Source of the DNA: Ignavibacteria bacterium
Lineage (GTDB): Bacteria > Bacteroidota > Ignavibacteria > UBA10030 > SZUA-254
Assembly (NCBI GenBank): GCA_016178595.1
Contig: JACOSY010000027.1
Coordinates: 39,086-103,085 of the forward strand
Direction of reading: 5' to 3'
DNA: 64,000 nt
The notes under the pieces were generated by a model. That model was not told the origin of the DNA and made no database searches. It saw only the letters and a program-made list of their open reading frames with translations. Of the stretch, positions 50,820 to 59,676 are shown in pieces (positions within the stretch are counted from its first letter, which is position 1; each line of letters begins with the position of its first letter). A program made the position numbers and the translations under genes.

Positions 50820-52499
50820 CTATCTGAGCGACAGACTGCGGTGGCGCTTCCAGAGCAGCCAGCCTCCAGTGCCAACGAGCATAGTGAGCAGAACCACCAG
50901 ACCCCATTCAGACACCGTGGGAACCGGAGAGTGCGTAGGCGCCGAGTGCATTCCGTGCGAGATTATCACCTCCGAGGAGTCGCCGTCGTCGTTTTCGTCC
51001 CCCGAGACCAGTAGGTCGAAGAACGCGAAGGGCACATGCTTGAGAAACTCGACCTCGACCGCGACTTTGGTGGACTGCCCAACCGGCAAATTGAGGACGC
51101 CCTCAACAGGCGTGCCAGGTGGGAGGCCGTTGAGGCGAACCACGGCCATGTCTGGAGTCATGCCCGGACCCATGACGGAGATCTTATAGGGCAGCACGCC
51201 GTCCGCGTCACCAGTGTTCTCCACCTCGAAGCCTACCACCGCCGACTGGCCAGCCTGGAACTCTGTCGCATCGCCATCCCGCTTCTTCCAACACCACTTG
51301 TCCTTGAGGATTACTGACCCATCGCACGAGGAAATGTGGCCGTTCGAGAGGTTCGTGACGGTCAGGGTGTAGCAGGAGTGTTGCGTGGTCGAGAGGCCCA
51401 CCGGTTTGCTGATCGTCACCGGCACGGGCAAGCACTGGCCCGGCTGGACCGTTACCGTCGTGGGGTAGCCGGTGAAGTTAGCGGATGTGAGCAGGGGCCC
51501 GCTGCACAGACCAGGGTATTGCACGCCCGCGAACGCCATCGAATACGTCTGCGTCACCAAGCAGTCGTTGCAGATCATCATCGTGGCGACCAAAGTATTG
51601 GTGTTGAGGCAGTACGGGCTCTCCCATTCGGCTCCGCAGTGGTGCTTGCACGTGTCACCGCAGACGACGATGTACGGCTTGTTGCCAGCTGTAAGGGAAA
51701 CAACTGGGGTAAAACCAACCGGGAGAGCCGGGAAGAACTCATGCATCGATTCACCCCACGGACTCAAATCAGCGGCGGTGATAAGATTGGGAAACTTCAT
51801 GATCTCTTGAGCGGGATCAACAATCGTTATTCCGTCGGCGTTTTGGCCTTGAACACTCATACTTGTAAGATTGGACATGATGTCGAGGGGCCCAGACGGA
51901 AAAATCTTGTAGTAGCAGGATAGGCAGAGATACAATCCCGTGCCATTCCCATTTGCAACCCATCTGATTGCATTTTCCATAAGTTTGTATCCACCTCCCG
52001 GTGATATGCCCGTTCCATAGGGGCTGGGGAAGCTTTCATGAATCCTTGTATCTGTACCGATCAACACGCAGCGGTGACCCTGGACGGCGGCAGACCATAC
52101 GGGCTTGCTCGTAAAATTATTTGCGGCACTCCACTGGGGAACGGGAAGGCTGCCAGTGAATGGGCATCCCGGATCTCCAAAGATGATGGCGTCGTACTGG
52201 TTGAAGGGAAGGAACGGCAATGATTGGGTACCGTTTGATATTTGTCCCCACACTGTTGGAGTAGCAACGTGAACGGTGAATCCTAAACCTATAGCAATAT
52301 CCTCTTCGTTCTTTCGATTGATCGAGGTGCCCGTGCCGGATGGATACATTGTAGTACTCAGGATGAGAACTTTTTTGGTTTGTGCATTAATTTCCCGCGC
52401 CCCAAACACAACCGCGAGTGCCATGACTAACCCCAGCACTGCGCAACTCCGCACCGAGCAGGCATGCTGTTTGCGAAACAACATTTGAATCATCCTCAT
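50820..52499 (-). CDS. Secreted protein with IPTL-CTERM-like C-terminus
   Basis: 559 residues. A signal peptide (AVLGLVMALAVVFGAREINA) is followed by a flavodoxin/ThuA-like segment (KKVLILSTTMYPSG, YDAIIFGDPGCPF) and Cys-rich beta regions. The C-terminus has PVPTVSEWGLVVLLTMLVG then WLLWKRHR, the PTxSEWG-TM-basic pattern of IPTL-CTERM proteins. ATG 52499 has AGGAG 8 nt upstream. This anchor type differs from the T9SS tails elsewhere in the window and its codons look GC-richer towards the 3' half, so acquisition is possible. Substrate unknown. Confidence 0.75.
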   Translation of the reverse strand: MRMIQMLFRKQHACSVRSCAVLGLVMALAVVFGAREINAQTKKVLILSTTMYPSGTGTSINRKNEEDIAIGLGFTVHVATPTVWGQISNGTQSLPFLPFNQYDAIIFGDPGCPFTGSLPVPQWSAANNFTSKPVWSAAVQGHRCVLIGTDTRIHESFPSPYGTGISPGGGYKLMENAIRWVANGNGTGLYLCLSCYYKIFPSGPLDIMSNLTSMSVQGQNADGITIVDPAQEIMKFPNLITAADLSPWGESMHEFFPALPVGFTPVVSLTAGNKPYIVVCGDTCKHHCGAEWESPYCLNTNTLVATMMICNDCLVTQTYSMAFAGVQYPGLCSGPLLTSANFTGYPTTVTVQPGQCLPVPVTISKPVGLSTTQHSCYTLTVTNLSNGHISSCDGSVILKDKWCWKKRDGDATEFQAGQSAVVGFEVENTGDADGVLPYKISVMGPGMTPDMAVVRLNGLPPGTPVEGVLNLPVGQSTKVAVEVEFLKHVPFAFFDLLVSGDENDDGDSSEVIISHGMHSAPTHSPVPTVSEWGLVVLLTMLVGTGGWLLWKRHRSLSLR

Positions 52500-52927
52500 G
52501 GTAATTTCTCCTATAAAATGGTTATTGAAACAGTGGTCTAGCAAATCGGCATACAATGAAAGAGTGGATGTGAGAATTGATACTCTACCTCAAGCTCTGA
52601 GGATTCCTTAACGAGTTGCATCTGCTTTCATGTGAGCATCAGCTTCAAATGTAAATAAAGTGTCGCTTGTTGCTGGAGATCCGGCAACATACACTTCACA
52701 CACTCAAAATGTGTAATTCACCAATGATGAGGCTGACAGGATTGCGAGGAAGCTAATTCAATAAAAAAATTAGCTCGGGAGGAGATGTCCTCCATGTCAG
52801 GTCGAAATGCTCTGAAGATATGATGAGCGTCCGTTTGCCCCCGGACAAATAACATGGAAATGTAGATGCAATATAGGTCGATGCCGGAGCAAAGTCAAGG
52901 GGAAAGTGCATTTGGAGAAAAATCTTT
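52500..52927. other. 428-nt gap without a supported gene
   Basis: It contains the upstream region of the IPTL-CTERM-like gene and of the small XRE gene. No ORF in it has coding character and I see no strong promoter or palindrome. Confidence 0.4.
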
Positions 52928-53122
52928 GTGACGGAGGAGATCGAATGCCACAGATGGAGTATACATTTCCGTCGCAGAAAGCAAGGTTTGAGCAGAGAGG
53001 AGTTATCGAAGCAGCTACGCATTGATCCGACAACGCTTGCGAGGTGGGAGAGAGGAGAGATTGAGCCCCGTGGAAAGCTCAAAGAACACCTAAATTCATT
53101 TCTTAAGATTTTGACTGGATAA
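52928..53122 (+). CDS. Short XRE-type helix-turn-helix protein
   Basis: 64 residues from GTG 52928. The HTH is RRRKQGLSREELSKQLRI followed by DPTTLARWERGEIEP and a short helix. It corresponds to the second HTH half of the larger XRE protein at 57626-57931. It may be functional or a truncated paralogue; only the one HTH unit remains. Confidence 0.6.
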   Translation: MTEEIECHRWSIHFRRRKQGLSREELSKQLRIDPTTLARWERGEIEPRGKLKEHLNSFLKILTG

Positions 53123-53203
53123 GTAAAACTAGCGGTGAACCATTTATTATTTTTGGCAACTGGGCAGAATCTGGAGGACTGTCTTTCTGGATTGATCGTG
53201 GGG

Positions 53204-54673
53204 CTAATTCTGGAATACGGATAACGTGAAGGTGAACGTCGACCCGGAAGTCTCATCACTGTGGGCAATGATGCTCTCGCCATGGAGTTCCAGTATTTTT
53301 TTCACAATCGCGAGGCCAAGTCCCGCCCCCTCACTCGTCGGGCGGTTACGGCTTGATCGGTAGAAGCGGTCAAAGATGTTCGGAAGGTCGGACTTCGAAA
53401 TACCACAGCCCGTGTCGGTGACTTTTACTTTAAGTTTGGTATCGATGCGGTCGATGTGCAAGACGACTCGTCCGTATTCAGGCGTGAACTTGATGGCGTT
53501 CTCGATCAGGTTCTGTAGCACCCGCTCGATCATCCCAATGTCGGCCTGGACAAATGGGAGGTCCTTGTCGAATTTCGTCTCAATTCGAACGCCGTTCTTC
53601 TGTGCTTGCGGCTGGAACTTCTGCGTGACGTCCTGAACAAGCTCCGTTAATGAGAAGGGTTCCGGTTTTGGAAGCGTTTGTTTGGCGTCGAGCTTGCTCA
53701 ATTCAAACAATTCCCCCACGAGCTTGTTGAGTTTGATTGTACTATCGAGGATCGTCCGGAGATATTGCTGGCGTTCCTCTCCTGTCAATGAACCGTCCTT
53801 GAGTATAACCGTTTCGACGTATCCCTGCATCGAGGAAAGAGGAGTCCGAAGATCGTGTGAGACGTTTGCGATCAACTCACGCCGCAGCGAATCGGCCGCT
53901 GCGAGCTCGCCGACGTGACGCTGTATAGTATCAGCCATCTGGTTGAATGCACGAGCTGCCACACCAATCTCGTCGTCACTTACGATCGGGATTCGTTGAG
54001 AGAGGTCCCCACTGCCGAAGGAAGTAACAGCTTTCGTCATCTTGCGTAGGCGACGGGTCAGGAAGCCGATGCTCACCAGTCCGATGATCGTTGCTGCAAC
54101 CATGCTGATGACGAGCGTTCTCACGGCGAGCCGCAGGATGTAGTTCTGTTGAATAAATTGAAGCGCGGAGTCATATTCCTCACCGCCGAGGATCACGTAC
54201 ACATACCCGACCTGTTTGCCATTCGCGATGAACGGCGCGGCGGTGAACACTTTCTCCTTGTGGATGCCTTTCGGATCTTCTCCCATCGTAAACTGTTTGC
54301 CATCCACGGCAAGGAACTTCTGAATGGGCTGGATGTCAATCCGGTGAAGCTTCAAGTTCTCTCGCGTCGTCGAAGATGAGAGAATGTTTCCTTCCTCGTC
54401 GAGAAGATAGACCTCGACACTCGGATTCATCTTGTGTACCTGCTCGAACACTTGCATGATCTCACTGTGCTCGAGTGTATCACGGGTGTATGGCTGCAGA
54501 AGTTCTGCAATGAAGCTGGCAAACTGACGGTGCAGTCGCTGGTTGCCTTCCTGAAAGTACATTTCAGCAGAGAACAGCGTCAAGAAATTGAAGGCAACAC
54601 CGAGAAGCACGAGGACAAGGAGGAAGACAGCGGAAATCCTCCAGTACAAACTCTTGAACGAGATCCTACGCAT
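53204..54673 (-). CDS. Membrane sensor histidine kinase (PhoR/BaeS type)
   Basis: 489 residues. Two TM helices flank an extracytoplasmic sensor (about 30-175), followed by a HAMP domain (TRRLRKMTKAVTSFGSGDLS), HisKA with H-box ELIANVSHDLRTPLSSMQG, and HATPase with N-box NLIENAIKFTPE, G1 TDTGCGI and G2 GAGLGLAIVKKI. ATG 54673 overlaps the response-regulator stop by 8 nt. It is the likely partner of that regulator. Confidence 0.95.
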   Translation of the reverse strand: MRRISFKSLYWRISAVFLLVLVLLGVAFNFLTLFSAEMYFQEGNQRLHRQFASFIAELLQPYTRDTLEHSEIMQVFEQVHKMNPSVEVYLLDEEGNILSSSTTRENLKLHRIDIQPIQKFLAVDGKQFTMGEDPKGIHKEKVFTAAPFIANGKQVGYVYVILGGEEYDSALQFIQQNYILRLAVRTLVISMVAATIIGLVSIGFLTRRLRKMTKAVTSFGSGDLSQRIPIVSDDEIGVAARAFNQMADTIQRHVGELAAADSLRRELIANVSHDLRTPLSSMQGYVETVILKDGSLTGEERQQYLRTILDSTIKLNKLVGELFELSKLDAKQTLPKPEPFSLTELVQDVTQKFQPQAQKNGVRIETKFDKDLPFVQADIGMIERVLQNLIENAIKFTPEYGRVVLHIDRIDTKLKVKVTDTGCGISKSDLPNIFDRFYRSSRNRPTSEGAGLGLAIVKKILELHGESIIAHSDETSGSTFTFTLSVFQN

Positions 54674-55424
54674 GACTGGACTCCACTTCTTCCCGCTCGG
54701 CAAACCGGTAGCCGACACCCCAGACGGTGAGGATGTACTTCGGCTTGGAGGGGTCTTGCTCGATTTTCGTTCGCAGACGGTTTATGTGGGAATTCACAGT
54801 GTGGTCGTATCCGTCGAAGTGGTAACCCCACACGATGTCGAGCAGGTCCTGTCGTGAATACGCTCGTCCAGGATTTTTCATAAAGAGGTGCAACAGATCA
54901 AATTCTTTTGCGGTCAGCTCAATCTTGTCATCGTTGAGCACAACACGTCGTTTCTGCGGGTCAATTGCAATTTCACCGATGCGTAGCTCCTTGGCATCGC
55001 CGTGCTGAAGATCCTGCTTCGTAACCTCAACTCGGCGGAAGATTGCCTTCACCCGGGCAACGAGTTCATGCACACCGAACGGTTTCGTGAGATAATCGTC
55101 AGCCCCTAACTCGAGACCCAAGACACGATCAAACTCTTCCGACCGTGCAGTGAGCATCAATATTGGAATAGTCCTATTAACAGCGCGGAGTTCCTTGCAG
55201 ACATCGAGACCGCTCATGCCGGGAAGCATGAGATCGAGAACGATCAGGTCGTACCGTCCTGCACGCGCCTTCGTGAGCCCTTCGGCACCGTCGGCAACCT
55301 TGTCCACAGCACAATCCAAATCTTTCATATGGATTTCCACAAGGTTGGCAATCGCCGCGTCGTCTTCAATGATAAGTACACGTTTCACTATTCGTCTGGA
55401 TAAGTTTTCGATGGATTCTTGCAT
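54666..55424 (-). CDS. OmpR/PhoB-family response regulator
   Basis: 252 residues. The receiver has acidic pair IIEDD, phosphoacceptor Asp in LIVLDLMLPGMSG, Thr in LMLTARSEEF and Lys in DDYLTKPFG. The winged-helix domain has LTAKEFDLLHLFMKNPGRAYSR-type sequence and HINRLRTKIEQD. ATG 55424 is given; GTG 55388 (right before KRVLII) is an alternative. A direct repeat TTTGTGA-N4-TTTGTGA lies just upstream, probably its own binding site. Confidence 0.94.
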   Translation of the reverse strand: MQESIENLSRRIVKRVLIIEDDAAIANLVEIHMKDLDCAVDKVADGAEGLTKARAGRYDLIVLDLMLPGMSGLDVCKELRAVNRTIPILMLTARSEEFDRVLGLELGADDYLTKPFGVHELVARVKAIFRRVEVTKQDLQHGDAKELRIGEIAIDPQKRRVVLNDDKIELTAKEFDLLHLFMKNPGRAYSRQDLLDIVWGYHFDGYDHTVNSHINRLRTKIEQDPSKPKYILTVWGVGYRFAEREEVESSHA

Positions 55425-55441
55425 AAAGATAGGAAAAATTC

Positions 55442-55459
55442 TCACAAAAGTATCACAAA
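55442..55459 (-). promoter_or_regulatory. Direct repeat TTTGTGA-N4-TTTGTGA (11-bp period) upstream of the response-regulator gene
   Basis: Two perfect 7-bp repeats 11 bp apart, the helical-phase spacing bound by OmpR/PhoB-type dimers. It is 18 nt upstream of ATG 55424 and 54 nt upstream of GTG 55388. Confidence 0.55.
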
Positions 55460-55503
55460 GGATGCATAAATCAAATCCAAAGAATGCACAAAAATGTTAA
55501 GGT

Positions 55504-55521
55504 CTTGTGATACATTTGCAA
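55504..55521 (+). promoter_or_regulatory. Degenerate copy CTTGTGA-N4-TTTGCAA upstream of the beta-propeller gene
   Basis: It matches the 18-bp box at 14 of 18 positions, and lies 68-85 nt before the ATG at 55589. Confidence 0.4.
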
Positions 55522-55588
55522 ACTCTTCTGGGTATTTTGGTTCTGTCAAATCACAACATTCCATCAACAATCTTTAGGGGCACCCATC

Positions 55589-56749
55589 ATGAGATACGCA
55601 GCATTTCTTTTCACGGTTGTCTCTTTCATTGCAGTCATCAGCGGTGGCTGTCAAAAAGAAAGCGACAATCTCATCGAACCGGCAACAAGGGCAAAAAGCA
55701 TCGCGAAAGCAGGAACCACCGCGCCGAGCGCTGCCTATACATTATCGAATGCATCATCAGGTAACAGTGTTTTGGCATTCACCCGTGGCGCAGATGGGAG
55801 TTTAACATCTGCCGGAACGTTTGCAACAGGCGGACTGGGCACTGGCGGCGGCTTGGGCTCACAGGGCGCTCTCGTACTTAGTGAAAACAATCGACTGCTT
55901 TTCGCGGTCAACGCAGGTAGTGATGAGATTTCTGTTTTCCAAGTTACGCCTGATGGTCTTACTTGGGTAAGTAAAGTTTCTTCCGGAGGCACGCGACCGA
56001 TTAGCCTAACTGTCCATGATAGTCTTGTCTATGTTTTAAATGCCGGCGGAAGTGGCAACATTACCGGTTTTAACCTTGGTGCAAATGGCATCTTAACTCC
56101 TCTTGCCGGTTCCACGCAACCGTTAAGTAACGGAGCTGCAGGTCCGGCACAGATCGAGTTTAATCCCGACGGCACAGTGCTTGTTGTAACGGAAAAAGCG
56201 AACAACATTATTGATACCTATACCATCGGCGCTGATGGCATAGCAAGCGGTCCGGTAGTACATGCTTCCGTGGGTGATACGCCGTTTGGGTTTGAGTTTG
56301 ACAACCGCGGCAGGCTGATCGTCTCGGATGCTTTCGGTGGTATGGCAGGAAAAAGCGCACTCTCTTCCTATACACTTTCTGGGAATGGCGATCTTACTCT
56401 CGTTACGGGACCTATCGGTAATACCCAGACGGCGGCATGCTGGGTAGTCATCACCAATAATGGAAAATATAGCTACACCACAAATACTGGCAGCGGTTCG
56501 ATCTCCGGCTACCGCATTGCTGACGATGGCAGTTTGACGCTACTTACTCCTGATGGGCGCACCGGTGTTACAGGTGTAGGAAGCAAACCAATCGATATGG
56601 CGTTGAGCATCAACTCTCGTTATCTTTACACGCTCAATGCTGGCACGCAATCCGTGAGCGCATTTCAAGTAAATTCCGATGGAACACTTACATCCCTTAC
56701 CAGCATCACAGGTCTGCCCGCGAGCGCCGTGGGTCTTGCTGCACGTTAA
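55589..56749 (+). CDS. Lactonase-like beta-propeller lipoprotein
   Basis: 386 residues. The signal peptide ends in lipobox ISGGC. The mature part has seven-bladed propeller repeats of the lactonase (PF10282-like) kind: NRLLFAVNAGSDEISVFQV, PDGTVLVVTEKANNIIDTY, GKYSYTTNTGSGSISGY, SRYLYTLNAGTQSVSAFQV. 6-Phosphogluconolactonase-like activity is possible, but many members are surface or binding proteins. It is next to and divergent from the two-component genes and probably controlled by them. Confidence 0.88.
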   Translation: MRYAAFLFTVVSFIAVISGGCQKESDNLIEPATRAKSIAKAGTTAPSAAYTLSNASSGNSVLAFTRGADGSLTSAGTFATGGLGTGGGLGSQGALVLSENNRLLFAVNAGSDEISVFQVTPDGLTWVSKVSSGGTRPISLTVHDSLVYVLNAGGSGNITGFNLGANGILTPLAGSTQPLSNGAAGPAQIEFNPDGTVLVVTEKANNIIDTYTIGADGIASGPVVHASVGDTPFGFEFDNRGRLIVSDAFGGMAGKSALSSYTLSGNGDLTLVTGPIGNTQTAACWVVITNNGKYSYTTNTGSGSISGYRIADDGSLTLLTPDGRTGVTGVGSKPIDMALSINSRYLYTLNAGTQSVSAFQVNSDGTLTSLTSITGLPASAVGLAAR

Positions 56750-56800
56750 GTAACTTGTTGCTGATCGATATTTCCCTTGTAACATTGAATAGAAAAAATC

Positions 56801-56834
56801 AAAGTCCCGTTCTTCTTTGCGGGACTTTCTGTTT
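56801..56834 (+). terminator. Terminator after the beta-propeller gene
   Basis: AAAGTCCCG, a loop, CGGGACTTT, then T-rich CTGTTTT. Confidence 0.8.
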
Positions 56835-56877
56835 TACCCGAATACCCGTTAAACAATTGATAAAAAAATATTATCCT

Positions 56878-56895
56878 TTTGTGATAGTTTTGTGA
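56878..56895 (+). promoter_or_regulatory. Direct repeat TTTGTGA-N4-TTTGTGA upstream of the small secreted protein gene
   Basis: Identical 7-bp halves and period to the box at 55442-55459, with similar distance (63 nt) to its start codon as the box before 55589. Suggests a shared regulator. Confidence 0.55.
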
Positions 56896-56957
56896 CCTCC
56901 CATGCTCATCTTCGAGGAATAATTCTTCGTCTGTAACAATCACTCAAGGAGTACAGT

Positions 56958-57350
56958 ATGACACGTATAGGATTAGCGGTATGCTGTTTCACGATGCTTT
57001 TTGTCGTCATCGGGTTTTCACAGGGACCGAATCCCCGACCCCAATCATGGGCATCGTGCGAAAAGTTCGATGGCGTCGTTACACCGAATTCACTTCCCGT
57101 GGAGGGAAGATTTGACCCGTTGTATATGATGCCAGGGCACGCCTTCAAAGATGGCGTCTCACTCATTTCAGCGTTCAAACCCGGCGATGGTAATTATAAT
57201 GGGGGACGCTGGCATCTTTTTGTTCTCAAAGGAGGGGTAGATGCAAGTAAGTACGCAAATGCCTGTCGGGTGGAAGACCTTGACCTGAATGATTTTCAAG
57301 CGACCGATAAATACTTTACTTGTCCACTACTGCCGCGACAGGCAAAGTAA
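56958..57350 (+). CDS. Small secreted protein of unknown function
   Basis: 130 residues. Signal peptide (RIGLAVCCFTMLFVVIGFSQ) then a compact domain with YMMPGHAFKDGVSLIS, GDGNYNGGRWHLFVLK and three Cys. Not recognised. AAGGAG lies 8 nt upstream of the ATG. A putative response-regulator box precedes it, so it may be induced with the beta-propeller lipoprotein. Confidence 0.65.
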   Translation: MTRIGLAVCCFTMLFVVIGFSQGPNPRPQSWASCEKFDGVVTPNSLPVEGRFDPLYMMPGHAFKDGVSLISAFKPGDGNYNGGRWHLFVLKGGVDASKYANACRVEDLDLNDFQATDKYFTCPLLPRQAK

Positions 57351-57625
57351 CTCATGCATACTTCTTCTCGGTAGGGATTAGAAGAAGTGCTGTCATAGAT
57401 CCCTACTCCCTGTTGAGTCTGCTCTGCTCCCCACGAACGATGTCAGCCGTCATGCATTTAATCTTCATGTTGACGAGTTTGTCGATTCATCATCCATGCG
57501 TTGCATTTCTGCGATGTCACACTTTCCGCTAAAAACCGCGATCTGAGGCATATCCCAAAACATTTTAAACCATTGGAGACCACATCCGGAAGAAGCGTCT
57601 CGATCTCAAACTCTTTCAGAGGGAT

Positions 57626-57931
57626 GTGGCGAAACTGCTGGGAGTAACAACAAGCACCATTACCAACTGGGAAAAGAACCGCGGAGGCTCCGCTCTCCGA
57701 TTGATACCTAACATCACCACGTTTCTCGGGTATGATCCTGTACCGGAAACTGCAACTACCCTTGGGCAGAAGATCAAATTGTACCGGCGAAGCCGCGGTT
57801 TGAGCATGAAGAAACTAGCGAAGAAATTGGGAATTGATCCGACCACACTTACGAGATGGGAGAGGGGTCGAAGTGTGCCAAGTTCAAGATTGAGAGATCG
57901 CCTGAATGATCTCTTTGATGTTCTGAAATGA
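57626..57931 (+). CDS. XRE-family double HTH protein, probably 5'-truncated
   Basis: The annotated GTG start gives 101 residues with two HTH units: VAKLLGVTTSTITNWEKN, FLGYDP, then LYRRSRGLSMKKLAKKLGI and DPTTLTRWERG. Homology continues upstream in frame (IGDHIRKKRLDLKLFQRD) to TAA 57566-57568 without a canonical start; only ATT 57572 is available. So the original N-terminus has probably lost its start codon. The second HTH matches the pieces at 50375-50488 and 52928-53122. Confidence 0.6.
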   Translation: MAKLLGVTTSTITNWEKNRGGSALRLIPNITTFLGYDPVPETATTLGQKIKLYRRSRGLSMKKLAKKLGIDPTTLTRWERGRSVPSSRLRDRLNDLFDVLK

Positions 57932-58136
57932 TAGCTAGGCGTGCTTCTCGTTATAGAATATCTTATTTATTGATGGTTTACACGTAAGAACGAAGCCTCG
58001 GGAAGATGGGCTGATAGGCAAATACGCTTAATGAGGAGAGTTTCGGGAAGTCGCTTGATCTGTGAAATACCGGCTCAAGCCTATCCGTTCGGTAAGACGA
58101 TGGAGTGCACCTTTTACTCCCCACTCTCAATCGTTC

Positions 58137-58165
58137 TTGACAATGTTTTGATTTTTTTGTAGCTT
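58137..58165 (+). promoter_or_regulatory. Promoter TTGACA-N17-TAGCTT
   Basis: Perfect -35 TTGACA (58137-58142), TAGCTT followed by G (58160-58165), spacing 17. It lies about 67 nt before the TTG at 58232. Confidence 0.6.
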
Positions 58166-58231
58166 GCCTCCACGTTCTAGAGGTATCCAATAAATCAAGT
58201 AGTAAAGATATTTGCATTCCTTTCTTCTTTC

Positions 58232-59620
58232 TTGCTGTTACCATCAGTTTGTTTTTGCCAATGGGTACATCTCGGCTTGCCATACGAGGAGGTAACCGCA
58301 ATCGCTATCGATCCGAAAGATGGAACGAGAATCTTTGTGGGCAGTGGAAGCGACTTCAGCAGTGGGACACGTGGGAGGATCTTCCGCTCCACGAATTCAG
58401 GTACTGATTGGGAGATGGTCGCGGATCAAGTTGATGTCACCAAGCTCGTTATCAATCCTGCAAGCTCCAATATTATCTATGCGACTTTGGGCTCTTCTAA
58501 CGCGAGCCCTTCCGGGATCATGAAGACAACGGATGGAGGAACGACGTGGTTTAGGGCCGACAGCGGCACGTATCCGAATCCAGATATTAGCTACATCTCG
58601 CTGGCGATTAATCCATCGCATCCAGATACGATGTTTGTCGGCAAGGGAGGATTCAGTTGCGGCGGACTTTACCGCACTACGAACGGTGGTGAGTTCTGGA
58701 CAGCGGTCACGGATACAAACGGGCCGGAATGCCGTCCGGTGACTGCCATCGGCATCGACCCCGATAGTACCAACAAGATTTATGCAAGTGACAACACGGG
58801 GCGTATTTTTGTTTCCACCGATAATGGCGAGACGTGGCGCGAGACGCTCACCGGGCTTCTCTATGGAGGGAGAGGCTATGCCTATGAGTTCGGTAAACCG
58901 ACAAGTACCATTTACTATGCAGGTAGTTACACTTTCCAGGCACAGAAGGCAATGTTCAAGTCGACAGACGGAGGCGAAACGTGGGCAAACATTGTCAATG
59001 GCATCCCTGGTAATTATGCAAACGTTATCGCGCTTGCCATCGACAAAATAACACCTCCGCATAGGCTGTATATCGGCTTGTGCTGGTGGACCGACTTTTC
59101 TCCCGATAGTGCAAGCGGCTGCGGTGTCTTCAGTAGTTCCGATAGCGGTGCTTCATGGAAGTACATAGGGCTGGATTCGGCATCGGTGTACTCGCTTGCG
59201 TTATCTCCGGATGAAAGGTTCCTCTATGCCGGTGTTAATTTAAGTTTACCCGGATACCCGCGCGGAGTTTATCGATTGAGCCTCATACCAAACGATTCAA
59301 ATGAAGAAAAGTATCCGATAACTCAATACGCCTTGTCCCAGAATTTCCCCAACCCATTCAATCCCACTACTTCCTTGACTTACACGGTAGAACGAGGTGG
59401 ATGGGTACAACTCACGCTATTTAATATTCTTGGACAAAGGGTAAAAGACCTTGTCGATCGCTATGAGTCGATGGGTAAGTACACTGTTGGATGGGACGGG
59501 AAATCAGAGGAAAATATCTTGATGCCAAGCGGGGTTTACTTTGCCGTAATACGAATAGGTTCAATTGCACGAACGCATTTGTACTTTACTGATGTTAAGA
59601 AGATGATCCTCATGCGATGA
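58232..59620 (+). CDS. Secreted T9SS cargo protein with Asp-box (BNR-like) repeats
   Basis: 462 residues as drawn from TTG 58232. Asp-box beta-propeller repeats are visible: IFRSTNSGTDWEMV, IFVSTDNGETWRE, MFKSTDGGETWANI, VFSSSDSGASWKYI. The C-terminus has YALSQNFPNPFNPTTSLTY and FTDVKKMILMR, the type IX sorting domain. Upstream in frame from about 58199 the codons spell a good signal peptide (KIFAFLSSFLLLPSVCFC), yet no ATG, GTG or TTG precedes it. A start-codon mutation or non-standard start is possible. Confidence 0.8.
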   Translation: MLLPSVCFCQWVHLGLPYEEVTAIAIDPKDGTRIFVGSGSDFSSGTRGRIFRSTNSGTDWEMVADQVDVTKLVINPASSNIIYATLGSSNASPSGIMKTTDGGTTWFRADSGTYPNPDISYISLAINPSHPDTMFVGKGGFSCGGLYRTTNGGEFWTAVTDTNGPECRPVTAIGIDPDSTNKIYASDNTGRIFVSTDNGETWRETLTGLLYGGRGYAYEFGKPTSTIYYAGSYTFQAQKAMFKSTDGGETWANIVNGIPGNYANVIALAIDKITPPHRLYIGLCWWTDFSPDSASGCGVFSSSDSGASWKYIGLDSASVYSLALSPDERFLYAGVNLSLPGYPRGVYRLSLIPNDSNEEKYPITQYALSQNFPNPFNPTTSLTYTVERGGWVQLTLFNILGQRVKDLVDRYESMGKYTVGWDGKSEENILMPSGVYFAVIRIGSIARTHLYFTDVKKMILMR

Positions 59621-59676
59621 GTAGCGTCATTCATTGAAAAAATTCACTATACCATTCACACATCTTAGGAGGCTTT

